Of a stretch of 64,000 nucleotides of DNA, positions 42,070-50,479 are shown in pieces. The notes under the pieces are model-generated. The model was not told where the DNA came from, ran no database searches, and worked only from the letters and a program-made list of their open reading frames with translations. The stretch lies in assembly GCF_042435035.1 (NCBI RefSeq), contig NZ_JBHMQT010000003.1, forward strand, positions 124,001 through 188,000, written 5' to 3'. Numbering within the stretch: position 1 is the stretch's first letter; the number at the start of each line of letters is the position of its first letter. Both the position numbers and the translations under genes were made by a program. The DNA is from Sphaerimonospora cavernae (lineage in GTDB: Bacteria > Actinomycetota > Actinomycetes > Streptosporangiales > Streptosporangiaceae).

Positions 42070-43630
42070 CGTCGGCCCCCTTCCACAGCTCCAGGGCGCC
42101 CGCCGCGTCGTCGACGTCGGGTCGGTTCGCTCCGCGCAGGTCCGCCAGCGTCCAGGCCACTCGCAGCAGCCGGGGAAACCCCTCGACCGTCAGCAGCCCG
42201 GTGTTCACAGCGGACCGGAGCAGTTCGACGGCCTCCGGCTCGGCGGCGAAGCTGGTGCGCAGTTCCAGCGCGGGAACCTCGGTGTTCGTCCGCCAAGGCG
42301 TTTCCGCCAGCCGGTGCGCCGCCCGTACCCGGGCCGCGACCACCCGGGCGGCTACCGCCGCGCTCGACTCGCCAGCTCCCCCATCGCGGTTCTCCCACTC
42401 GACCGGGGCGCGTACGGCGACGCGTGGCAGGAGCAGGGCCAGACGCGCCAGGTAGCGGCGTCTGTCCACGGGTCTGCACGTGCACGCCTGTGCTTGCGGG
42501 CAGGGGCAGCGGCGGGCGTCGAGCACGAGGGTGAACCGCGCCGGATACCGGACGGTGCGGCCGAGTCCGGTGACGCGTACCTCTCCGGTGTCCATGGGCC
42601 GGCTCAGCCCGTCCAGCGTTGGGCGGGCGAACTCGGGCGCGTCGGCCAGGTGGAGCACGCCGCGGTGGGCGAGCGTGACCGCGCCTGGGCGGTTCGCGGC
42701 CACGCTGCCGAAGATCGCCGCGGGTGTGGACGTGTGGTGCGGCGAAAAGATCGGCGCCCTGGCTCCCGGCGCGCTGTCGGATCGTCCGGCCAGTGAGTAG
42801 ATCTCGGCGACCTCCCGGGCGGCCTCCACGCTCAGGGGCGGGAGGATGCCGGGCAGGCGTTCGGCGAGCATCGTGGCCGGGCCGTCGCCGATCAGGAACA
42901 GGTGGTGCCCGCCCGCCGCGCACACCTCCAGCGCGCGGCGGGCGGCCTCGTTGCCGGGAACGTCAGCCAGGTCCACTCCGGGTGCTGACGGCGGAGATGG
43001 CGGCAGGGCTGCCAGTCCCGACGTCCCGGGCAGCTCGGGCGACCCGGACAGGTCAGGCGGTTCGGCCAGGTCAGGCAGTTCTGGCGGCCGGTAGCGGTAG
43101 GCGTCGAGCGTCCCGCTCCGCAGCCGGTCGATCACCTCGCCCAGCCTGGTCACGGGGATCACCACCGCCCCGGGCACCTGCGCCGCTTCCGGCGCGCAAC
43201 CGGCGGGCACCACCACCGTTCTGATTCCTGCCGTCACGGCGGCGCGGACGGCGGGCAGGACGCCCCTGATGGGGCAGATCCCGCCGTCCAGCGCCAGTTC
43301 CCCGAGGAACACCCGTCCGGCGATCCGCTCGGGCGGGACCACCCCTGAGGCGGCCAGCGTGGCCAGGGCCAGCGCGAGATCAGCCGCCGCGTCGTAGACC
43401 GGCGGGATCGCCGGGCTCACGCTGACGGTGACCTTGGCCTCCGGCCATGCCGCACCGCTGTTGAAGATCGCTGAGCGGATCCGGGCACGGGCCGGCCAGA
43501 CCGACAGTTCGGGCAGGCCGACCAGATGCAGTTCCGCCCCGCCGGGTACGGCGTCGGCCTCGATGTCCACCACGCGGGCATCGATGCCGACCAGCGCCGT
43601 CGACCGGGTGGACGCGTACCCCGTCGTCAA
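42056..43630 (-). CDS. ComM/YifB-like protein with inactivated ATPase motifs
   Basis: 524 aa, the family's usual length. The N-terminal Lon-like domain is well kept (STALVGIDARVVDIEADAVP, SAIFNSGAAWPEAKVTVSVS, LDGGICPIRGVLPAVRAA). The Mg-chelatase-like AAA part follows, but Walker A reads FLIGDGPATMLAERL (residues ~245-258) where the family has GPPGxGKT: the lysine and two residues are gone. Walker B reads HLADAPEF for FLDELPEF. The Cys cluster CPCPQAQACTC remains. TTG 43630 start; an in-frame stop lies 9 bases upstream. Probably a structural or DNA-binding derivative of ComM. Confidence 0.85.
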   Translation of the reverse strand: MTTGYASTRSTALVGIDARVVDIEADAVPGGAELHLVGLPELSVWPARARIRSAIFNSGAAWPEAKVTVSVSPAIPPVYDAAADLALALATLAASGVVPPERIAGRVFLGELALDGGICPIRGVLPAVRAAVTAGIRTVVVPAGCAPEAAQVPGAVVIPVTRLGEVIDRLRSGTLDAYRYRPPELPDLAEPPDLSGSPELPGTSGLAALPPSPPSAPGVDLADVPGNEAARRALEVCAAGGHHLFLIGDGPATMLAERLPGILPPLSVEAAREVAEIYSLAGRSDSAPGARAPIFSPHHTSTPAAIFGSVAANRPGAVTLAHRGVLHLADAPEFARPTLDGLSRPMDTGEVRVTGLGRTVRYPARFTLVLDARRCPCPQAQACTCRPVDRRRYLARLALLLPRVAVRAPVEWENRDGGAGESSAAVAARVVAARVRAAHRLAETPWRTNTEVPALELRTSFAAEPEAVELLRSAVNTGLLTVEGFPRLLRVAWTLADLRGANRPDVDDAAGALELWKGADGEGR

Positions 43631-43636
43631 CCCCGG

Positions 43637-44719
43637 TCACCACCCCTCCGGCAGCACCGGCCGCGTCCCCGCCGGATACTGCGCTGCCTGAGCGCCGATC
43701 TCCTCGGCCATCCCTGCGTAGTCGATGCCGGAGGTCACCTCCGGCGGTAGCCCATGGTTCAGGGCGAGCTGGACCAGCCGGGCGAGCCGATAGTCACCGT
43801 CCGCAGACAACGAGCGCTCGACCGCGACGCGGGCCAGCGGCCCGTCACCGGTGCGCATGGCGACGAACGCCAGCAGCGCGGCCGGGGCGGCGGCGAACTC
43901 CGGCTCAACCCGGCAGGTCACCTCCGTCCACAGCCTGATGTGCGTGTCGTCGTCGTACCGGCCGACGAAGGTCAACGCCCCGTCCCGGACGATAATCGAG
44001 GTCAGCAGCACGCCCAGCCACGCGACCATGTCCGGGGGCAGGTCCTGCCCCTGCTTGACCGTGTCGAGCGCGGCGTCGACCTGCGTGAGGCCCTCCTGAT
44101 ACCAGCCCTGGCCCCCACCCCGGGCGAGCGTGGCACGGACTTGTGTGCAGGCGGCCCGGGTCGCGGCCGTCACCTGCTGGCGGTCTTGCCCGCCCGCTGG
44201 GGTGAGTGTGGCCACCAGCGCCGCGCGGTCGGGCCGGGCGACGTATCCGGCGAACACCGCCGCCGCGGCGGCCGGGTTGTTCGTCGGGTCATAGGCCATG
44301 CCGTACGGCGGGCAGCATTCGGGATCGGGGCACAGGTACGACCAGTAGCGCCCCTCCTCGACGCGTAGCGCGTCGATCACCTCGATGTCGGAATCGGTCA
44401 GCGTGCCGCGCACGGCGTCCATCACCGGTGTGACGTGCCACCCGGGCCCGTACCCGATCAGCAGCACGCGCCCGATGTCGTTGCGGGTGAGCAACTCGGC
44501 GACATGCTGGGCCATCTCCGGGCTGTCCTCCGAATCCTCCGGCAGGTCGAACCGCACGCTGACGCGCAGCCCCCGCACCCCGGAGCCTGGGTCTCGGTCG
44601 GGTTCGAAGGCCAGGGCGACGATGCTGCGCTCCGGATGGAATCCCAGCATGTAGGGCACGATCGCGATGAAGTCCGCCGGGCGGCTCAGCCGTACGGTGT
44701 GATCCAGGCGAGCGGTCAT
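43637..44719 (-). CDS. DUF4192 family protein
   Basis: 360 aa from ATG 44719 (GGAGG upstream). Typical DUF4192 features: ARLDHTVRLSRPADFIAIVP and MLGFHPERSIVALAF, then VLLIGYGPGWHVTPVMDAV and RYWSYLCPDPECCPPYGMAY. The family is confined to actinobacteria, frequent on mobile elements, and of unknown function. It ends 6 bases before the ComM-like start, so the two are probably co-transcribed. Confidence 0.9.
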   Translation of the reverse strand: MTARLDHTVRLSRPADFIAIVPYMLGFHPERSIVALAFEPDRDPGSGVRGLRVSVRFDLPEDSEDSPEMAQHVAELLTRNDIGRVLLIGYGPGWHVTPVMDAVRGTLTDSDIEVIDALRVEEGRYWSYLCPDPECCPPYGMAYDPTNNPAAAAAVFAGYVARPDRAALVATLTPAGGQDRQQVTAATRAACTQVRATLARGGGQGWYQEGLTQVDAALDTVKQGQDLPPDMVAWLGVLLTSIIVRDGALTFVGRYDDDTHIRLWTEVTCRVEPEFAAAPAALLAFVAMRTGDGPLARVAVERSLSADGDYRLARLVQLALNHGLPPEVTSGIDYAGMAEEIGAQAAQYPAGTRPVLPEGW

Positions 44720-44742
44720 GGATGTCCTCCAGACATGACAAA

Positions 44743-44769
44743 GCCCCCGGCGGATCTGCCGCCGGGGGC
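44743..44769 (-). terminator. Hairpin between minus-strand element genes
   Basis: A perfect 11-bp G/C stem GCCCCCGGCGG with an ATCTG loop, between the unknown gene 44813-45121 and the DUF4192 gene. On the minus strand it is followed by TTTGTC. It separates two transcription units in the block. Confidence 0.8.
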
Positions 44770-44812
44770 GAACGAACAAGAACAGAACGAAAAGCTGTAA
44801 AGGAAGTACGGG

Positions 44813-45121
44813 TCAGCAGCGCTCAACGCGGACGCCGCCGCGCGGTCCCAGGAAGATCCGCCGATCGGGGTAGTCCAGCCCGTCGCGGGCGCCGTACAGC
44901 ATGATCTCGCAGTCCTCCCCCACGCACGGGGTGAGCACCTCGGCGACCTCACGGCCGGTGAACGCGAACCGCGAACGCTGCCAGTGCCCGTAGTGGTACC
45001 GGTCGAGCAGCTTGCTGCGGGCCTCGGCCAGGGAAGAGAACTCCTCCAGATCATCCGGCTCCGGCGGGCCGTACCCGCTACCGCCGTGCCAGAACCCGAA
45101 CCAGCGCCCCACAGTGATCAC
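44813..45121 (-). CDS. Hypothetical element protein, ~102 aa
   Basis: Start GTG 45121 or the in-frame GTG nine bases further, which better fits the GAAGGGG upstream. Trp/Gly-rich N-terminus (GRWFGFWHGGSGYGPPEP) and a C-terminal CEIMLYGARDGLDYPDR. No recognised family. Terminated by the hairpin at 44743-44769. Confidence 0.65.
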   Translation of the reverse strand: MITVGRWFGFWHGGSGYGPPEPDDLEEFSSLAEARSKLLDRYHYGHWQRSRFAFTGREVAEVLTPCVGEDCEIMLYGARDGLDYPDRRIFLGPRGGVRVERC

Positions 45122-45185
45122 CCCTTCTCAAAGCCGGTCAGCGCGGCATACCGAATACCGGCCACCCCCAAGGCCGGAGCCGGGA

Positions 45186-45632
45186 TCACGCCGCGTCACG
45201 CGTCAGACACCCGGGTGAGGCGTGGTCGCCGCCGCAGTAGCCGCACCACTCGTCCATGGCGTAGATCGACAGTTCCTCGGCGTACTGGTCACGCCAATCG
45301 GCCTGGGTCGCCGTGTAGGAGTCGAAATAGTCGGCGTCGGTGTCACCCGGTTGCACCGTCAGGAAGCGCAGGACCGTCCGGGCGGCGTCGATCAGCTCAT
45401 CGGGCGTGAGGACCGCGCCGACGCCCGAGCAGACGTCGGAGGCGGTGAAGATCGTGCGGCGGCGGCGCGACAGCCGGTACCGCCAGCGGATCCGGCCCTC
45501 ATCGGTTCGCCCCGCGGCCTCCACCTCCAAAAGGTGATCATGGTCGATCTGCCACGCGGGCACCAGCCGGGAGCTGATGATCCACCCCGGCGGCAGGGTC
45601 AGGGCATGCGTCGGGGCATGCGTCATCGCCAT
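45186..45632 (-). CDS. Hypothetical element protein, 148 aa
   Basis: ATG 45632 with TGGAG upstream. Soluble; contains IRWRYRLSRRRRTIFTASDV and a C-terminal WCGYCGGDHASPGC cysteine/histidine cluster that may bind zinc. No family recognised. Confidence 0.7.
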   Translation of the reverse strand: MAMTHAPTHALTLPPGWIISSRLVPAWQIDHDHLLEVEAAGRTDEGRIRWRYRLSRRRRTIFTASDVCSGVGAVLTPDELIDAARTVLRFLTVQPGDTDADYFDSYTATQADWRDQYAEELSIYAMDEWCGYCGGDHASPGCLTRDAA

Positions 45633-45677
45633 GGCGACTCCAAAGAGACTCGGAAAGATGGAATGGAATGGCGGCCG

Positions 45678-46076
45678 TCACCAGGGGCGACGGCGGGCCA
45701 GATGATGCGGTCGCACGGTCGGGCTGACCGTGTGGATCTCGCAGTCCCGGAAATCCAGGGCCGAGATGAAGCAGCGTGAGCAGCGGATCAACCGCACGCG
45801 CGCCCCGGATGTCCGGTTGGTGTGCGTGGCGTCGATCCACAGATGGGTGCTGGCCAGGCAGCCGAGACAGGTGATCACCTCGGCGCACTCCGGCATCGGG
45901 GTGAGTGCCAGCATCGTCACGTACTCACGTACGCCGCCGGGATCGACGGCGCATACCAGAGTCGCGGCATCCGGGCGGACCTCACCCAACGCGATCACCT
46001 GCATCACCCGGCCACCGCTGGAGACCGTCAGGTCCCCCACAGCCCAGCCGGGCGGGCCGGCGGCATTCACCTCCAC
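45678..46076 (-). CDS. Hypothetical element protein with CxxC pairs, 132 aa
   Basis: GTG 46076 with AGGGGG upstream. Two CxxC motifs, VITCLGCLAS and LIRCSRCFIS, about 28 residues apart suggest a zinc ribbon. It is the first gene downstream of the four-copy repeat array on the same strand, so the array may be its promoter region. Confidence 0.7.
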   Translation of the reverse strand: MEVNAAGPPGWAVGDLTVSSGGRVMQVIALGEVRPDAATLVCAVDPGGVREYVTMLALTPMPECAEVITCLGCLASTHLWIDATHTNRTSGARVRLIRCSRCFISALDFRDCEIHTVSPTVRPHHLARRRPW

Positions 46077-46214
46077 AAGATTTCCCCCTTCGTACGGATG
46101 CCCGTTCGGGCGACCTGCGTCCGTACGGATGTGCGGGAATCAGGACAGCGGCGTTCCGCGCGTCCGGCGGAGCGTGGTTTAACCGACGCTCTCGCGGCGC
46201 GAATCGCTCTCACT

Positions 46215-46246
46215 TAAATACGGTGGCCGGAACGGCCCGACCGTCC
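46215..46246 (-). promoter_or_regulatory. Promoter-like module, copy A
   Basis: GGACGGTCGGGC, then CACCGTATTTAAGTGAGAGC on the minus strand; 26 bases from GGACG to TATTTA. The copy closest to the start at 46076. Confidence 0.6.
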
Positions 46247-46419
46247 GCACGCGGCAACAATTTCCGCAGCATTGCCGCGCGCGCCGCACTTCGACGGTTT
46301 GACCGTTCCGACCACCGGTTGCCGTTCTGCGGCGTGACGATTCACCCCGTAGAACGGCATGCGAGAGCGGGCATCGCGCCGGACTCGTCAGGCGCGTACC
46401 GGCGGATTTCGCTCTCACT

Positions 46420-46451
46420 TAAATACGGTGACCGGAACCGCCCGACCGTCC
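46420..46451 (-). promoter_or_regulatory. Promoter-like module, copy B
   Basis: Same boxes and spacing as copy A, followed by GTGAGAGCG and the longest inverted repeat. Confidence 0.6.
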
Positions 46452-46614
46452 GCACGCGGCAACATTTTTCAACGTCACCGCGCGACATGCGGACAGTCGA
46501 CCGTTCCAGCCCCATAGCCGTCCGCGACACGGCAACACCCGTCGCGAAACAGCACGTCAGAGCGGATATCGCACCGGACGCGTGACACGCGTACCGGCGA
46601 TTTCCGCTCTCACT

Positions 46615-46646
46615 TAAATACGGTGACCGGAACCGCCCGACCGTCC
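46615..46646 (-). promoter_or_regulatory. Promoter-like module, copy C
   Basis: Core identical to copy B over the 32-base module; followed by GTGAGAGCGG and an inverted repeat. Confidence 0.6.
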
Positions 46647-46810
46647 GCACGCGGCAACGTTCTTTCAGCGTTTCCGCGTCGCGCCGACGGCCGATCGTTC
46701 CGGTCACCGTAGCCGTTCCATAGCGCAGCGATAACGCTGCTGAACGGCATGCGAGAGCGGGTAACGCGCCGGTACGCGTCAGACGCGTACCGGCGGATTC
46801 CGCTCTCACC

Positions 46811-46842
46811 TAAATACGGGACACGTAGCGGTCCAAACGTCC
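46811..46842 (-). promoter_or_regulatory. Promoter-like module, copy D
   Basis: GGACGTTTGGAC, then CCCGTATTTAGGTGAGAGCGG. More diverged in the spacer than A-C but with identical spacing, like the distant copy at 41597-41628. Confidence 0.6.
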
Positions 46843-46907
46843 GCACCTCGCAAGATTCTTTAGCTTCTCAGGTGGGGTGACAGGCGCATTCTCGCGGGCA
46901 TGAGAAA

Positions 46908-46933
46908 GGGCCCTAGAACGCTCTCTAGGGCCC
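46908..46933 (-). terminator. Terminator of the gene at 46949-47761
   Basis: A perfect 10-bp stem GGGCCCTAGA/TCTAGGGCCC with a six-base loop, 15 bases after the stop, followed on the minus strand by TTTCTC. It isolates the repeat array from upstream transcription. Confidence 0.85.
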
Positions 46934-46948
46934 TCTCCCGAGCTTTCG

Positions 46949-47761
46949 TCAGTCCTCCGCGCTGTGGGTACCAACGTGAGCCATCGTGCCCCTGACGTCG
47001 TCAAGACGCTCCGACAGTTCCCGCCACTCCGCCCGTCCAGCGTCACGCACCCGAATCACGTTCCGGCGAGAGCCGTACGCGCCTCCATGCCGGGCTTGGG
47101 CAGTCTTGGCCAGAACGCCCGCGCGTCCGAGGTCTTCAGCCTCAGCCGCGATACGGAGAGCGTTGCGCAGGATGGGGAAGTCCCTCCCGTCACCGAATGC
47201 GGCACGGAACATCTCAGCGCTGTTCTGGGCGACACAGAACGCCACAGCGGCCCCCGTGACCGTCTCCGCGCGCGGAACACCGCGCATGAGCTGAGCCCCG
47301 GGCGTGGCGTCTATCTGATCCGCCGGAACGTCGATCCGGTAGCCGTTGCGTGCGGCAGCATCCCGAACCGCCCACCGCTGAAGCGTTGCCCGCGTAATGG
47401 TCATCTCGCCACCGTCGCGCCGAACATAGACCCACGCGGGCGTGTCGACCGTGCTTTCAGATGCCCTCGCACACGACGCGATGATGTCCCGCAAACGCTG
47501 CGCGAACAGAAGAACGGCATCCTGCATGACGTCGTCAGACACGTCATCCGTGCCATAAGGAGCGTGCCCCTGCTTAACGATGGTCGCGCTTCCGTCCATA
47601 CGCTTCCGTGACCTCGTGGCGTCCACCGTACGGCAGTAGCCCCGTGCGAGCCGCTGAATCTCCGCCCAATCGTCCGGCGTCACACGCGCCATGTCCTCAG
47701 GCGTGAGCTTCTCACCCGGAACGTTCGAAGGAACGCACTTACCCGGAACCCCGTTCTGCAT
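46949..47761 (-). CDS. Hypothetical element protein, weakly sigma-factor-like, 270 aa
   Basis: ATG 47761 with GGAGAG upstream. Helical and soluble. DDVSDDVMQDAVLLFAQRL and WAEIQRLARGYCRTVDATRS vaguely recall sigma-70 region 2, and TITRATLQRWAVRDAAARNG could be an HTH. The C-terminal part is Arg-rich. The sigma resemblance is weak, and other DNA-binding roles are equally possible. It ends in its own terminator. Confidence 0.65.
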   Translation of the reverse strand: MQNGVPGKCVPSNVPGEKLTPEDMARVTPDDWAEIQRLARGYCRTVDATRSRKRMDGSATIVKQGHAPYGTDDVSDDVMQDAVLLFAQRLRDIIASCARASESTVDTPAWVYVRRDGGEMTITRATLQRWAVRDAAARNGYRIDVPADQIDATPGAQLMRGVPRAETVTGAAVAFCVAQNSAEMFRAAFGDGRDFPILRNALRIAAEAEDLGRAGVLAKTAQARHGGAYGSRRNVIRVRDAGRAEWRELSERLDDVRGTMAHVGTHSAED

Positions 47762-48400
47762 GATCGCTCTCCGATGCTCTACGGCACACGATGTGTGCCG
47801 CCGTTTTCTTGGTCAATCCAATTGAACCGCGAAACGAAGATCGATTCAATGAAGTTGGCTCTATTCTTATCAACTTTACCGACCTGCGGATAACATTCAA
47901 AGAAGGGAAGAGCCGGGGCGGCTGGTACAACCTTGGAAATGTCGACGGGGAGATTCGAGTAGCAACTGGTTATCTGCTGGCACTTAATTCATAGGCCGCC
48001 TATTTATCAGGTACGACAGTGAACTTGATAGGCTCAGCCTTCACACCCTCCCTTTATGAGAGTCCTAGCTTGCTATCGAGTCGGGGCCAGTTGCGGGCCC
48101 GCCTCGACGCCCTCACCAGCGGATATGTCTTGCCTGGGGGGCCCAATTAATCGGGAGGGGAAAACGGAGGGATACTTGGAGAGCTACCGGGAAGGGTATC
48201 GGCTCCTGGTGGAGTTGATCTTTGTCAAAATTGACGAAGGGGAACAAAACGGTCACTATGGGACAAGTGGCTTCTCGGTGGCAGTTATGGATCCTCGCAT
48301 CCAGAGACGCGAGTCACCGCGCTCAGGTCGGCCGTATGAGATCGTGCATCGGTGCGTGCGACTTGTTTCAAGGTCACACTTATTCGGGCACACTGCGACC
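47762..48400. other. AT-richer boundary interval
   Basis: About 640 bases, clearly less G/C rich than the rest, without a convincing gene. It separates the element's last recognisable gene from the GNAT-PIN gene and may be the element edge. A TTATTC hexamer at 48380-48385 sits about 15 bases before the ATG at 48401, so that gene may have a very short leader. Confidence 0.45.
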
Positions 48401-50479
48401 ATGCCCCTGGACCGTGCCACGCCCGCACAAGCAGAAGCCCCGATCCATCTCACACTCGCGATGCCGCACGATACCGCTCTCATCGAGGCTGCCATCCAAC
48501 TCGGGAACCGTGCTCGAGCGACGCTCGGACATATGCCCTTCGCTGGGTATCACCAAGCGGCGTCAAAGGGCACTCTGCTGCTCGCCTGCTTGGGCGAGGA
48601 GGTTGTCGGCTATGCCTTGTATGACCTAGCGCGAAGACGAGTGCGGCTCAACCATCTCTGCGTGCATCCCCAGCTAAGGAAACGAGGCATTGCCCGGATG
48701 CTCGTGGAGTGGATCAGCGAGCGGCATGCCGACCACCTCGGTATCTCTGCACGTTGCCGGCACGACTACCGCCTAGGTGAAATGTGGATCAAGCTGGGAT
48801 TCACCCAGGTCTCTGAGCGACCCGGGCGCAGTCATGAAGGGCACATCCTGGTCAACTGGTGGCGCGATCACCACCATCCGAATCTGTTCACCCGCGACGC
48901 CGAAACGGTTCTTGTACGCGCCGCGATCGACATCAATGTGCTGCGCGACTTCGTTGAGACCAGTCGCGCCGACCGCACGGAGTCCTTGGCGCTCGTCGCA
49001 AATCATGTCGTTGACCGGCTGGAACTGGTTCGCACCGCAGCCCTCGACCAAGAGATTGATAACATGGAAGGGAAACTTCGGGGCGAGTGCACGAGGCAAG
49101 CCCAGCCCTTTACTTCTGTCCGAACAAATGGCAAGCGTGTCAGGGAGGTGGCCCGTTATCTGGTGGCAGAAGCCCAGCAGAAACACTCCACATATCCCAC
49201 CACCGACCAGGACCAGCTGGATCTGAAGCACGTGGCCGAAGCCATAGCCGCAGACCTGAATGTACTCGTGACCCGGGATGCCGACCTGGCTCGGATCCTG
49301 GGACCGGCGGCCGAAAAGCTCGGGCTACGAGTACTGCGCCCAGTAGACGTCCTGCTTCATCTGGACGAGCTCGTCCGAGCCCATGCCTACCGCCCCGCTG
49401 CCTTGCTCGACACGAGCTTCGCCGAACGACTCGTCGGTAGTGGACAAGAGGAGGACCTTGCCCCGCTCGCCAACAAGACGGAAGGTGAGCGTCCCCGGGA
49501 CTTCTTGAAGATGTCCCGGGATCTCGCAGTAGCCGGGCAGGATCGCATTGGGATCTACGGTCCGACAGGAAATCTCGTGGCGACCTTCGCCACGGTGCAT
49601 TCGAACGGCGTGCTACGCGTGCCCGTGCTACGTGTTGTCAACGATCCGCTGGCAGATACCCTGGCACATCAGTTGCTGTTCCGGCTTCGCCAACAAGCCC
49701 GCTTCGTCGGCGCCGCGATCGTCCGGATCACCGACCCTTACCTACAGCCGCATACCCGCCTGGCAGCGGTCAACGATGGCTTCCGCAACGTCGACGCCGA
49801 TCTCTATGCATATGCTCTGGATGTCTGCGGCCCCGCTCCAGATGTCGAGCATCGTGCTGTCCTTGCGGCGAGGCGTGCAGGACTTCCGGAACCGGCCTCG
49901 TTAAGATCCAGTATGCCTGCCGTTGCCGCTGCTGAACTCGAACGCATCTGGTGGCCAACGAAGATCACCGATAGCGAGCTCCCCACCTACCTAATCCCCA
50001 TCAAGCAGGTCTTCTCCATCGACCTGCTGGGCGTGCCCACCAGCCTCCTCCCACGTAACGACGCTTTGGGACTGAACAGGGAACACGTCTACTACCGGAG
50101 CCCCCGCGGCCCCCAGATCGAAGCGCCGGCACGCCTGCTGTGGTACATGAGTCAAGGGGGTGGCAGCAGCCCCTACCCTGCAGCCGTTATCGCGTGCTCA
50201 CAACTCGACTCAGTGGTCAGCGGAACTCCCGACGAGCTGCATACGCGATTCCGCCACTTGGGCGTATGGGATAAGAAGACTATCGAACGAGCGGCGCATG
50301 ATGGCCGTGCTCAGGCTTTGCGTTTCACCAACACGGAAATCTTCCCGCATCGGGTATCACGTGACCACCTTCGGCAACTCGCCGACCTACATGGCGTTCG
50401 CGCGATACCCCCACGAGGACCGCTCCTAATCCCTGCTGAATTATTCGCCGCAGTCTATAAGGAAGGTCGAGCGCAGTGA
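48401..50479 (+). CDS. GNAT-PIN-GNAT-like-PUA-like multidomain protein
   Basis: 692 aa. Residues ~15-155 are a GNAT acetyltransferase (LNHLCVHPQLRKRGIARMLV, acetyl-CoA loop RKRGIA). Residues ~170-320 are a PIN-type nuclease (AAIDINVLRDF with D177, DLKHVAEAIAADLNVLVTRD with D293). Residues ~365-475 look like a second GNAT-like domain (LAHQLLFRLRQQARFVGAAI, VRITDPYL). The C-terminal ~170 are PUA/ASCH/EVE-like (APARLLWYMSQGGG, RAQALRFTNTEIFPHRV). ATG 48401 is preferred to 48056 because the upstream 115 codons lack coding bias. The next gene, ASCH, overlaps by ATGA/GTGA. Probable RNA-targeting system. Confidence 0.75.
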   Translation: MPLDRATPAQAEAPIHLTLAMPHDTALIEAAIQLGNRARATLGHMPFAGYHQAASKGTLLLACLGEEVVGYALYDLARRRVRLNHLCVHPQLRKRGIARMLVEWISERHADHLGISARCRHDYRLGEMWIKLGFTQVSERPGRSHEGHILVNWWRDHHHPNLFTRDAETVLVRAAIDINVLRDFVETSRADRTESLALVANHVVDRLELVRTAALDQEIDNMEGKLRGECTRQAQPFTSVRTNGKRVREVARYLVAEAQQKHSTYPTTDQDQLDLKHVAEAIAADLNVLVTRDADLARILGPAAEKLGLRVLRPVDVLLHLDELVRAHAYRPAALLDTSFAERLVGSGQEEDLAPLANKTEGERPRDFLKMSRDLAVAGQDRIGIYGPTGNLVATFATVHSNGVLRVPVLRVVNDPLADTLAHQLLFRLRQQARFVGAAIVRITDPYLQPHTRLAAVNDGFRNVDADLYAYALDVCGPAPDVEHRAVLAARRAGLPEPASLRSSMPAVAAAELERIWWPTKITDSELPTYLIPIKQVFSIDLLGVPTSLLPRNDALGLNREHVYYRSPRGPQIEAPARLLWYMSQGGGSSPYPAAVIACSQLDSVVSGTPDELHTRFRHLGVWDKKTIERAAHDGRAQALRFTNTEIFPHRVSRDHLRQLADLHGVRAIPPRGPLLIPAELFAAVYKEGRAQ

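Larger units (their letters stand above)
46170..46842. repeat. Tandem array of four ~195-205 bp repeats with hairpins
   Basis: Four imperfect repeats. Each holds a conserved core read on the minus strand: GGACG, 21 bases, TATTTA, then GTGAGAGCG. Next to the core in three units is a long inverted repeat (GAGAGCG...CGCTCTC with an inner CGCCGG/CCGGCG). Spacing between cores is 205, 195 and 196 bases. The unit edges (AACGGCATGCGAGAGCGG) also recur. Neither strand has a convincing gene. Promoter array, small RNA array, iteron-type origin or regulator sink are all possible. Confidence 0.85.

Noticed and set aside
46170..46842. CRISPR array
   Set aside because: Repeat period is about 195-205 bases with similar sequence throughout; there are no short direct repeats with unique spacers and no cas genes.
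46179..46846. Minus-strand ORFs inside the tandem repeats (proteins with repeated RTVGRFRSPYLSES)
   Set aside because: The peptide repeats simply follow the DNA repeats, start sites lack Shine-Dalgarno sequences, and codon use is unlike neighbouring genes. The conserved boxes look regulatory.
47791..47994. 67-aa ORF in the AT-rich interval
   Set aside because: No ribosome binding site, no family, and codon use unlike genes of this genome.
48056..48400. N-terminal extension of the GNAT-PIN protein (115 codons)
   Set aside because: The extension lacks G/C third-position bias and any domain; the GNAT domain begins naturally after ATG 48401.
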